Part shown: positions 51,943 to 60,057 of the stretch, piece by piece
How the letters are laid out: every line of letters starts with the position of its first letter
Position numbering within the stretch: the stretch's first letter is position 1
Assembly (NCBI GenBank): GCA_012839475.1
Contig: DUNG01000023.1
Span: 186,001-250,000 of the forward strand
Source: Petrimonas sp.
GTDB taxonomy: Bacteria; Bacteroidota; Bacteroidia; Bacteroidales; Dysgonomonadaceae
Length of the DNA: 64,000 nucleotides
Reading direction: 5' to 3'
The notes under the pieces: generated by a model
Told to the model about the DNA's origin: nothing
Databases searched by the model: none
Seen by the model: the letters and a program-made list of their open reading frames with translations, nothing else
Translations under genes and position numbers: made by a program

Positions 51943-52598
51943 TGTATTGCTTTGTTTAAAAACGCATTGAACGGGTATTGCACCTTGAACAGCTCCATTA
52001 GGCGCTCGATCACGTTCTCTTGCATGAAAAAATCGTCGTCCAACGGGAGATAAGTGATAAAGTGCTTGTTTTTTATCAGCTCGATCTCTTTGCACTCTTT
52101 CGTGTATCCCCGTGGCGGATTTTTGAGTTTATCCTCTTCTGATAGTTCCGGGAATAATTTTTTGAACGGCTTGTTATCTAAGATTGCCCGAATTTCATCG
52201 GGATGATAGTAGATATAATTTCGTATGGACTCCAGCGTGGCGGCGTCGGGCGAGTAAATACCCCCTGAAATAAACGATTCGTCCGGTTTCAGGTGAATGT
52301 AATATCCCGCTTGTCGGGTCTTTCGCCCCCCGTTGGCGATAAATGCCCCCATGTGTGTTTTATAGGGTGTTTTATCGGGTGAGAAGCGAATATCCCGGTA
52401 AATCCGAAACATGCATTCCGAGGCGGTCACCATGCCTATGCTTTCATCCAGCTCTATGAGTGGCGGGATAAGCGCATCGATCAATGTGGTAAACGTTTCC
52501 CGTGCCCGCTCGTACTCCCCTTTGTGTTCGTTAAACCAGTAGCGCTCGTTGTATATCTGCAAATGCGCCAGAAAGTTGAATAGTTGTTCGAAGTCCAT
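51939..52598 (-). CDS. DUF2461 family protein
   Basis: 219 residues from the ATG at 52598 (a GTG lies three codons upstream). Family blocks: [26 protein letters not shown]-x-D-K-T-P-Y-K-T-H, and [14 protein letters not shown]. The family is widespread, cytoplasmic and of unknown function. It begins the run leading to murQ and is translationally coupled to the GT2 gene. Confidence 0.9.
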   Translation of the reverse strand: MDFEQLFNFLAHLQIYNERYWFNEHKGEYERARETFTTLIDALIPPLIELDESIGMVTASECMFRIYRDIRFSPDKTPYKTHMGAFIANGGRKTRQAGYYIHLKPDESFISGGIYSPDAATLESIRNYIYYHPDEIRAILDNKPFKKLFPELSEEDKLKNPPRGYTKECKEIELIKNKHFITYLPLDDDFFMQENVIERLMELFKVQYPFNAFLNKAIQ

Positions 52599-52686
52599 TT
52601 CATTCACGTTTTATTACCCAGGTGTACGTTGTAGCCCAAATTACGTTATTATCCGAATGTATGTTGCTGTCCAAAAGTACGCGTAA

Positions 52687-53829
52687 TTACCCATTCTTAT
52701 GCAGAAACCGCTTTGCCAGTAGTCGGCGAACAGGCTCGTCATAGACTTTTAGCAGGAGGTAAGCCAGCACGATATTCCCGACGAACAGTCCAACTGCCAC
52801 CATCCACGTTTGCCCGAAGGTGAACCCGTTTTTCCATATCCAAGCGTAAAACAGGTACATAAGGGGGTAGTGTACCATGTACAGCGGGTAGGAGATATCG
52901 CCCAAAAATCGGCAAAGTTGTTCCGGTGCCTTACTGCTTGTCTTTCCCGATGCCCCTAAGTAAACCAAGGCGGGGAATATCGCGATGGTACACACCGCGT
53001 CGTACAGCCCGTTCATCCAAAGGGAATCAGGACCCCCGATATAGGGAGCCGAAAGGAGGCCGATAATGGTCAAGCTGCAGATCAGGAAGGCACCCCTGAT
53101 TTTCACGGGCTTAAAATCACGCGACATCAACAGTCCTATCGAAAAGGCGAACAACAACCGCAGCATGCCGCCTAAAAAGTTCTTGTCGAGCAGCGTCCAC
53201 CCCACGCCCAAATGGCCGAAGCCAGAAAGGTTGAACAGGGAGAACGATGCCAGTCCCGCACCCGACAGGATGACGACCACCCGTAACGCTTTGGTGGAGA
53301 GCTTGCGCAACCAGAGTGCATACAAGATGTTGCCGATATACTCGAAGAAAAGCGACCAGGTGGGGCCGTTGAGGGGGAACATCTCGTTGTTGCCCCGCAC
53401 ATCCGCGCCCGTTCCCGGTATGGCGGGTAGTAGGAAGAGGTGCAGAAGCATGGCCAGCATCACGAACGAGAGCGACACCTTGGTGCCGTTCCACTGCACG
53501 CTGCCCTGGATTAGGAAGGTGATAACCCCCAGCACCGTTCCCATGATGATCATGGGGTGCAGGCGGATTAAGCGGCGTTTGAAAAAATCCTTTTTGCTCA
53601 TCTTGCCCCATCGATCGTCGTAGGCGTACCCGATGACGAAACCCGATAAAACAAAGAAGAAGTCGACCGCCAAATAGCCGTGATTGAATCGCTGGTCGAA
53701 GGGACTCGTGGCAAACGCCTCGAAAACGTGGTACCAGATGACCATGAGTGCCGCCACGCCGCGCAACCCGTTAAGGATTTTATAGTGTGGCTTGCTGTCG
53801 GCGAATGCCGAGGATGAACGTCGTTTCAT
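52687..53829 (-). CDS. Acyltransferase family 3 membrane protein (OafA/YrhL-like)
   Basis: 380 residues with about ten membrane helices. The N-terminal motif is L-N-G-L-R-G-V-A-A-L-M-V-I-W-Y-H, with F-V-L-S-G-F-V-I-G-Y and the R-R-L-I-R-L-H-P region, as in Acyl_transf_3 enzymes that O-acetylate surface sugars. No C-terminal SGNH domain. The substrate could be LPS, capsule or peptidoglycan. Single gene. Confidence 0.87.
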   Translation of the reverse strand: MKRRSSSAFADSKPHYKILNGLRGVAALMVIWYHVFEAFATSPFDQRFNHGYLAVDFFFVLSGFVIGYAYDDRWGKMSKKDFFKRRLIRLHPMIIMGTVLGVITFLIQGSVQWNGTKVSLSFVMLAMLLHLFLLPAIPGTGADVRGNNEMFPLNGPTWSLFFEYIGNILYALWLRKLSTKALRVVVILSGAGLASFSLFNLSGFGHLGVGWTLLDKNFLGGMLRLLFAFSIGLLMSRDFKPVKIRGAFLICSLTIIGLLSAPYIGGPDSLWMNGLYDAVCTIAIFPALVYLGASGKTSSKAPEQLCRFLGDISYPLYMVHYPLMYLFYAWIWKNGFTFGQTWMVAVGLFVGNIVLAYLLLKVYDEPVRRLLAKRFLHKNG

Positions 53830-54012
53830 TATCTAGCGGTGAAGTCTGTTGGTTTGTCGCTCCGTGAATTCAGTGTGTTAAAACCTATTTGGCTTAACGA
53901 TTCAGCAGCAAATGTATGAAGTGTTAAACAAACTTGATTGCAGTAAGAGGGAAAGAGTATATAGTTGTTTTGCAAACTTGTTGTTGAATGGCAAGGTCAA
54001 TGAATATGTCAC

Positions 54013-55536
54013 TTAGCGCCTTGTCAACGTGTAGATATCTTTCCTTCTGTCTCGCAAATTTCTCACGCTTCCAAACTGGTTTAGCTCGTTCAGCAGATCC
54101 AAGTCCACGTCGGCAATCAGTATCATTTCCGTGTTGGGCGTGGCTTCGGCTTTTACCCCGTTGGTTGGGAACGCGAAGTCACACGGGGTGAAGACCATAG
54201 CCTGTCCATACTGTATGTCCATGTTGTGCACTTTCGGCAAGTTGCCCACGCATCCGGCGATGGCGACGTAGCACTCGTTCTCGATGGCCCGTGCTTGCGC
54301 GCAGTGTCTTACCCGCGAGTAGCCGTTTTGCGTGTCGGTAAGGAAGGGGACGAAAAGAATTTGCATCCCTTCATCGGCAAGCAGGCGCGGAAGTTCCGGG
54401 AACTCCACATCGTAGCAGATGAGGACGCCAATTTTCCCGCAGTCCGTATCGAACGTTTTCACCACGTCACCACCCTGCATTCCCCATACGCGGGCCTCGT
54501 CGGGTGTAACGTGGAGCTTTTCGTATTTCTCCCGCGAGCCGTCACGGCGACAAAGATATCCCACGTTGTAGAGGTGGTTGTCGCGCATTTCGGGCATACT
54601 GCCGGTCAAGATGTTGATGTTGTATGAAATAGCCAACTCCGACATGTTGTTGACTATTTCTTCGGTGTACTTGGCCAGTTCACGGATGGCATTGGGTTCA
54701 GAAAGGTGGTTGTACTGGGCCATCAGCGGGGCGTTAAAAAACTCGGGGAACAGTGCGAAGTCACAACGATACCCGGAAACGGCATCAATAAAAAACTCCG
54801 CCTGCTGCATCATATCATCTAAGTTTTGGTATGACCGCATCTGCCACTGGATAAGCCCGAGACGGACAATCTTCTTGGCGATGGTGGCCTCCTCGGTCGG
54901 CTCCTCGTAATAGATATTGTCCCAGCGCATCAGCACGGCATACTCGTTGCTCTCCTCATCGCCTTGCAAATATCCACGAAGCACCCGAACAGGTTGGAAG
55001 TTATTTGATATTTGGAAGTTGAGCACCGGGTCGTCCATCTCTTTAAGGCGCACGCTCCTGATATATTCGCGGGGAGAAAGCTTGTCGGCATACAGGTGAT
55101 AGTTGGGCATCCGTCCGCCAAAGATGATCGATTTCAGGTTAAGTCGTTCGCAAAGGTCTTTGCGGTAGTCATAAAGTCGCCTTCCCAGTCGGAGCCCGCG
55201 AAACTCTTCACTAACAAATACCTCTATGCCGTACAGCACGTCGCCTTTCTGGGTGTGTGTGCTGAAATTATCCCTAGTAATCTGTTTATAGGTGTGTTTA
55301 TCGCCCAGCTTCTTGTAATCCACGATAATGGAAAGCGCGCAGGCGGCTAGCTTTCCGTTTACCTTGATCACTACCTGTCCCTCGGGAAAAATATTGATGA
55401 GTTTTTGAATCTGCTCTTTTCTCCAGTATCCACCGGGCTTATCGGAGTAGATTTCAATCATGATCTGCTTTAACTCTTCGTAGTCGTCAATGCTCAGGTA
55501 ACTTAATTCAATGTTTTCAATGTTGCTTACATCCAT
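54013..55536 (-). CDS. Bifunctional GNAT acetyltransferase / carbon-nitrogen hydrolase
   Basis: 507 residues from the ATG at 55536; the frame reaches a GTG at 55560, but that codon falls in a -7 box (TAACTTTG, 55560-55567), which decides for the ATG. Residues 1-205 form a GNAT domain with the acetyl-CoA loop F-R-G-L-R-L-G-R-R. Residues 220-507 form a nitrilase fold with the Glu265 (F-P-E-F-F), Lys340 (E-K-L-H) and Cys374 (I-C-Y-D) triad. The fusion is known in Bacteroidetes; the substrate is not established. Single gene. Confidence 0.88.
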   Translation of the reverse strand: MDVSNIENIELSYLSIDDYEELKQIMIEIYSDKPGGYWRKEQIQKLINIFPEGQVVIKVNGKLAACALSIIVDYKKLGDKHTYKQITRDNFSTHTQKGDVLYGIEVFVSEEFRGLRLGRRLYDYRKDLCERLNLKSIIFGGRMPNYHLYADKLSPREYIRSVRLKEMDDPVLNFQISNNFQPVRVLRGYLQGDEESNEYAVLMRWDNIYYEEPTEEATIAKKIVRLGLIQWQMRSYQNLDDMMQQAEFFIDAVSGYRCDFALFPEFFNAPLMAQYNHLSEPNAIRELAKYTEEIVNNMSELAISYNINILTGSMPEMRDNHLYNVGYLCRRDGSREKYEKLHVTPDEARVWGMQGGDVVKTFDTDCGKIGVLICYDVEFPELPRLLADEGMQILFVPFLTDTQNGYSRVRHCAQARAIENECYVAIAGCVGNLPKVHNMDIQYGQAMVFTPCDFAFPTNGVKAEATPNTEMILIADVDLDLLNELNQFGSVRNLRDRRKDIYTLTRR

Positions 55537-55559
55537 ACTTGTCTGTTTTTTTAGAGACA

Positions 55560-55567
55560 CAAAGTTA
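55560..55567 (-). promoter_or_regulatory. -7 element of the GNAT-nitrilase gene
   Basis: TAACTTTG on the minus strand fits TAnnTTTG; the start would be near 55553, 17 nt before the ATG. No TTTG is found at 19-21 nt. Confidence 0.45.
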
Positions 55568-55872
55568 CTAAAAATTCATCAAAACTATGGAGCGGTGTTG
55601 TAACTAAGAGGTGTAACACTATTTCAGAACAATACAAGTTTGAGAATTATTAGTTTGCATACACAAAACTAGAAACAGCAAGCAGTACAAGACATGAATT
55701 TGGAACTATTTATGAAGAAAACGGACGACTATATTTCAAATTAAACTTACAAATACGATTTTTATAGGAAGAACAATAGGATGCAAGACTTTAAAAAGGG
55801 TTGGGCAAGAATGGTTGAAGTGTTTTGCATGATTTTTCCCGTAACAACTCCATAAGTAGGTATGTATAAAGT
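55568..55872. other. Gene-free spacer
   Basis: AT-rich sequence between the GNAT-nitrilase promoter and the hairpin at 55873. I see no frame, RNA or repeat in it that I could support. Confidence 0.5.
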
Positions 55873-55907
55873 AGAGGGTTCTACTTTACTTTAAAGTAAA
55901 ACCCTCT
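55873..55907 (-). terminator. Hairpin downstream of the sugar-isomerase gene
   Basis: 16-nt arms (55873-55888 and 55892-55907) pair with one mismatch around a 3-nt loop, 33 nt after the isomerase stop. The flank is AT-rich without a long T-run, so termination is likely but not certain. Confidence 0.6.
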
Positions 55908-55939
55908 CTGTGAGAATAGTCATAAAAAGGAGTACCCCA

Positions 55940-56770
55940 TTATTTTTTCGTGGTTGCTATCACCCCACGGAAATACCCTATGGATTCGGCGATCCCCATG
56001 AATGGGTCGTCCATGTTCCGCTCGTGTTCCAGGCTGCAGACCCCATCGTAGCCGACCTCTCTCAGCATCTCCACGAACGCGGGGATGTCCAAGATGCCGC
56101 GTCCTATCTCCACCGAGTAACCTTGCTTGGTAGCCCCGGTAACGTCTTTAATATGAATGTCAAATACCCGTTCGTGATATTTCTTTAAATCTTTTACCGG
56201 ATCTTTCCCGTTTCGTCGGTCATGGCCGATATCGAGGCACATGCCGATACGAGGGTCCAACTCTTTGACATTCTCCCACACGTCGTCCGCATCCGGGAAT
56301 AGCGGCATATCGGGTCCATGCAGGTGGATGGCGTATTTAAAACCGTACTCCTTTACTTTCTGTTCCACGTATGGTAACAGCTCGTATTGGGGGACACCCA
56401 CGATGAGGTTCACGCCTACCCGACGTGCGTACTCGAACGCTCTGTCTGTTTCCTCTTCCGATCTCATGTAGATTGGCCCAACAGCGTAACCAGTAATGCC
56501 CTTACTTTCTAGTTTCTCTTTGAATGCGGCGATTTGCTCGTCACTGCTATCCAGCGGCAGATGAAAATCTTTGATACAGAGGTAGCGTACGTCGCACCTT
56601 TGCATGGTTTCCAACGTTTTGTCGATGTCGAAATTCACGAACGTATAGCCCGCCATGCCCACTTTGAATTTTTCTGACGTTTCAGGTGCGGGTTGCGGCT
56701 CGGGACGTTGCTGCGCGTAGGCAAAACATGAAATCCAAGTTACCAGGAGAATTAATACTGCTCTCTTCAT
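55940..56770 (-). CDS. Exported sugar phosphate isomerase/epimerase-type TIM-barrel protein
   Basis: 276 residues with a signal peptide (about 1-19, V-T-W-I-S-C-F-A-Y-A-Q). The body is an AP-endonuclease-2/xylose-isomerase-like barrel; metal residues are likely in C-L-D-I-G-H-D, D-I-H-I-K-D-V and the final S-L-E-H-E. Export is frequent for this family in Bacteroidetes glycan clusters. It starts 13 nt after the 785-residue gene, implying a shared transcript and a shared pathway. Confidence 0.85.
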   Translation of the reverse strand: MKRAVLILLVTWISCFAYAQQRPEPQPAPETSEKFKVGMAGYTFVNFDIDKTLETMQRCDVRYLCIKDFHLPLDSSDEQIAAFKEKLESKGITGYAVGPIYMRSEEETDRAFEYARRVGVNLIVGVPQYELLPYVEQKVKEYGFKYAIHLHGPDMPLFPDADDVWENVKELDPRIGMCLDIGHDRRNGKDPVKDLKKYHERVFDIHIKDVTGATKQGYSVEIGRGILDIPAFVEMLREVGYDGVCSLEHERNMDDPFMGIAESIGYFRGVIATTKK

Positions 56771-56783
56771 AATTGTTTATTGT

Positions 56784-59141
56784 TTAATTAATGATAATGG
56801 AATGGTTCAAGATATCTATGATTTGCTCTTTCGTGTGTCCGGTTACCTTCAGGTAGCGGCAACTGTTGAGCGGGATCGTGACCTCCGCTTGGGATGTGGA
56901 CTGGAAGGGTGTAGATGGAACGTTAGACATCAAGAGTTCAGGTGGGACCGTGGCGTCTGTTTGGGATGTTGACAGGAATGGCTCCGGTTTTCCCAGTTGC
57001 TTGAATAGTGTTGCATGCGATGGGGCGATTGGGAGTTGCAGTTTTTTATCGCCCTCGATATGCCAATAGAGTAGGTACCAATCCCCCTCCCTGTAGAAGA
57101 GGAAGGCGCGTAGCTCCCGGCTACCCGCCGCGGCGGTGGGGATATGTTCATACTCCACCAGCTCGTATTCCCCCTGCTCGTTGATGAGCAGGTGATACTC
57201 ACGGCTGCCCTCTTTCAATGCTTCTTTGTCTGCTTCCGTGAGCCAGTCGGTCGCCCTCACCTCCTCCCACCGGCGAATCACCTCCAGGTTATCGGCCGTG
57301 CGGGGGTGTTCTTCAAACCTTTTCAGGTTTGACTGCAGGGAGATGGGGCAGTCCCACGAAGCCGCTTTTGAGGTCACGAACTCCAGCATATCGGGTTGTG
57401 TACCCACGGTGGTCTCATCGGGTAAAAAGTAGCCCAACCATCCAAAGTTAAGCCGGGTGAAATCTTGCCTCATCCGGGGGGCCTCTTCAAGGGGCCATCG
57501 GCATGTCTGCTGTTTGATCTCCTCGGGGGAGAAGACGTCGAAGGCGTTTCCTCCGCTCAGCATATGCCAGCTGAAGTGACTTTTCGCTGCCCCTTCAGCG
57601 AAGAGCGGGGCCGGGTCCAGTCGCTTGAACACCCTGTATTGTCCCAGTCCCACGTTGATACCGAATGGTGGGTTCACCCCTTCCGCCCCATCAAAGTAGA
57701 AAAATTGAAATCCTAAGTTGTAGATGGCCGCGATTTTTTCCGCCACTTCGTCCTGCAGGCTCGTTCTCTGGTCTATGTAGACGCTGGTCGCGCCAAATTC
57801 GCTTACGTCCAGTATGCCTATGGAGTACCCTTTTGAAAGACCGTTCACGGTGGTGTTATCGATTCCCCTTCGGCATCCAGTGAATTTATAGGGTGTTTCT
57901 GTGGTATAACCCTCGTACGAGATCAGCTCCGTGCCTGCTTTCAGCACGCGGCAACCATCGGCCATCGTGCTTCCCTGCGGGTTTTGCTCCACGTACACCT
58001 CGCTGTCTGTGAGTCCCAGGTCTTTGGCCAGTGAGAAGGTTTTCACGAGGTTGAGCCGGTAATCGGGCACGGGTGTGATGTACTGGCTGCCGCGCCCAAT
58101 ATGTGAGTGTAGGAAGTGTGCTCCCGGCGTGATGCCCGCGGCCTTTATCCGGTTCACTACTTGCTTCAGGTCCTCCACCCCATTCGGGTACCGATCCGTG
58201 TCGATCTCGAAATTCCCGATGTGTCGATACCCCTCCGTCTTTTCGAAACAGGTGTAATAGAGGTTCATGGTGCGGAAGCCGCCCATCTTGGCGTAGTGGA
58301 GATGCTGCTCTACATTTTCCGGACAGAGGTCGCCCGTCCAGTAATAGGAGGCGTTTATCAGTTCGTTGCGCCTGCTCTCCACCCCTTTGGGTAGTCCGTA
58401 ATCTTCTTCCAGTCGTGCAATGTTATCCAGCAACTCCCCGGGTGTTGAAACGATCAGTGCAGTGGTTGTACCCTCCCATTTGATCTCTTTCAGGGCGCTT
58501 GCTTTCAGTATCTTATACCCGTTTCGCCGTTCGAAGTCGATGTACGCGAACGGGTCGGTTGCTAGTACGTTTACCGCAACATTATTGTCCCAGCTTACGT
58601 TCAGCCATTCGCCAAAATATTTCTGATCCTTCACGGGCAGTTGTAGCAGGGTGAATTCCGTCGCGGGCGGGGGCGTTATCTTCAGGTAGCTTGGGTAGAT
58701 ATTATCCGTGAGGAAACCCTCCAGGGTGAACGTGATGTAGGAGGGTGTCACGTTTACCCCTATTACTGCTCGGTAGGGAATCAGCTCGAACCCAACGATC
58801 AGTCGATCCCCTTCCATGTGGAGGTTGTTTGCCTGGAAGGTGGTGCGCTTGTTGGGGTGACCCAGCTTAATCTCGTTGTGGTAGGGACGTTCTTGCGTTA
58901 CGCTGAAGAGCGCGATTGGCTCTCCCGGCATCAGGCACTCTTCGCCTGTCGCTTTAAGTACCAGGCTCTTGGTGATGGCGTTGCTACCTGTCACGAGTCG
59001 GAATTGCCCATTTTCAATCACGATGTCGTCCGTCTCTGGGATGACGACCCCGTTGCTTTTCGCGTTCAGCAGAGAGCATACGGCGAACAGGAGTGGCAGG
59101 GTTAAAAGGATAGGTAATCTTACAATTGTTCGTTGCATCAT
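56784..59141 (-). CDS. Exported TIM-barrel protein, putative glycoside hydrolase of unassigned family
   Basis: 785 residues; signal peptide about 1-27. Residues 30-235 look like an all-beta domain (I-E-N-G-Q-F-R-L-V, Y-I-T-F-T-L-E-G-F). Residues 260-560 look like a TIM barrel: A-S-Y-Y-W-T-G, M-G-G-F-R-T-M-N-L-Y-Y-T, I-T-P-G-A-H-F-L-H-S-H-I-G, then F-Y-F-D484-G-A-E-G, which is placed like a catalytic-acid strand in GH36- or GH31-like enzymes. A C-terminal beta region follows, with a duplicated linker (F-L-S-T-S-Q-T-D-A-T-V-P and F-Q-S-T-S-Q-A-E-V-T-I-P). I do not recognise a named family. Neighbours suggest breakdown of an acylated or uronic-acid glycan. Confidence 0.65.
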   Translation of the reverse strand: MMQRTIVRLPILLTLPLLFAVCSLLNAKSNGVVIPETDDIVIENGQFRLVTGSNAITKSLVLKATGEECLMPGEPIALFSVTQERPYHNEIKLGHPNKRTTFQANNLHMEGDRLIVGFELIPYRAVIGVNVTPSYITFTLEGFLTDNIYPSYLKITPPPATEFTLLQLPVKDQKYFGEWLNVSWDNNVAVNVLATDPFAYIDFERRNGYKILKASALKEIKWEGTTTALIVSTPGELLDNIARLEEDYGLPKGVESRRNELINASYYWTGDLCPENVEQHLHYAKMGGFRTMNLYYTCFEKTEGYRHIGNFEIDTDRYPNGVEDLKQVVNRIKAAGITPGAHFLHSHIGRGSQYITPVPDYRLNLVKTFSLAKDLGLTDSEVYVEQNPQGSTMADGCRVLKAGTELISYEGYTTETPYKFTGCRRGIDNTTVNGLSKGYSIGILDVSEFGATSVYIDQRTSLQDEVAEKIAAIYNLGFQFFYFDGAEGVNPPFGINVGLGQYRVFKRLDPAPLFAEGAAKSHFSWHMLSGGNAFDVFSPEEIKQQTCRWPLEEAPRMRQDFTRLNFGWLGYFLPDETTVGTQPDMLEFVTSKAASWDCPISLQSNLKRFEEHPRTADNLEVIRRWEEVRATDWLTEADKEALKEGSREYHLLINEQGEYELVEYEHIPTAAAGSRELRAFLFYREGDWYLLYWHIEGDKKLQLPIAPSHATLFKQLGKPEPFLSTSQTDATVPPELLMSNVPSTPFQSTSQAEVTIPLNSCRYLKVTGHTKEQIIDILNHSIIIN

Positions 59142-59227
59142 TTTATATTACTTCTCTTATTAGACCTCTGCATTTATATAGGTTTTTGCTTAAAAGGCGA
59201 AGATCTTGGGGAACCTACAATGGGCCC

Positions 59228-59765
59228 TTACTCAACGTAACGGTGTTTCCTCAAGAAGTCATACGCCCGCGTATACCTCGGTGTTCTTATGGTGCCCATG
59301 CGGAGAGATCATCAGTGGATACTGTTCCCGCTCTTCTGTCGGGAACATGATGATAAACGGCAGCGGCACGTTGGGCTCCGTCCAGATCACCCACCGTTCT
59401 CTCCGTGCGTATCCCAGGTCTTCCGAGTCGATTTTTTCTGCTTTCGGTACAAATCCCTCCAACTGCCGGGCGATCGTGGTAAGACCCAATTTTTCCATCA
59501 GCTTGGGGCGGAACTCCTTTTGCCAGGCGGTGAACTCCTCTTTGTTGTCGCCCTTGAAGGAGTAGCGCATTTCCGCATTGTTATAAAGCTCGTTAAAGTA
59601 GTCGGGTGCATGAAATTCCGCCACCCGCTCCATCTTACGGCGGCTTCCCTTCCCTTCCGTGGTAGTATCTTCATTGCCCTGTTTGGCCTGGTTGCCGCAT
59701 CCACACGGCAGCACTGTAAGTGATATTAGAGATAATCCGGCAAGAAAATTGTTTATTCGTTTCAT
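59228..59765 (-). pseudogene. Acetylxylan-esterase-like alpha/beta hydrolase with large internal deletion
   Basis: The intact part is 168 codons: a lipoprotein-type signal (L-P-C-G-C-G), then F-N-E-L-Y-N-N-A-E-M-R-Y-S-F, and P-L-M-I-S-P-H-G-H-H-K-N-T-E, the early strand of the hydrolase core. It stops after V-Y-A-G-V, before any G-x-S-x-G nucleophile. In another frame at the break the sequence continues Y-D-F-L-R-K-H-R-Y-V-E and stop, which looks like a hydrolase C-terminus. So the catalytic middle, some 200 codons, seems deleted. The original function was probably ester removal from the glycan attacked by the adjacent genes. Confidence 0.6.
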
Positions 59766-60057
59766 TGTAGTGCTGTTTTATTTTTTTCGTTTACGACGTA
59801 CTTAAATCGTTAATGAGCGTTTAGCCATTGTCATGTTATTACCTACAAATATAAATCATTTCAAGTAACTGACCACCATGATGCTGATGGTATTATTTAT
59901 TCTTTTTGTCGTAAGGTTAAAAGGGTAAGGAAAGCTTAATATAAAGCGGTATCGGGCAGGTAAGCGTTTTTTTCATGGTAAAGTTAGCGCGGCATAAGAG
60001 TCTTTGTAGGAAGATACTGTTCAGATGTAGAGTGTAATGCTAAGCATATGTTCGCGG

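Noticed and set aside
51943-52095. 51-codon N-terminal extension of the GT2 protein
   Set aside because: It lies wholly inside the DUF2461 coding region, and an ATGA overlap gives a natural start at 51942.
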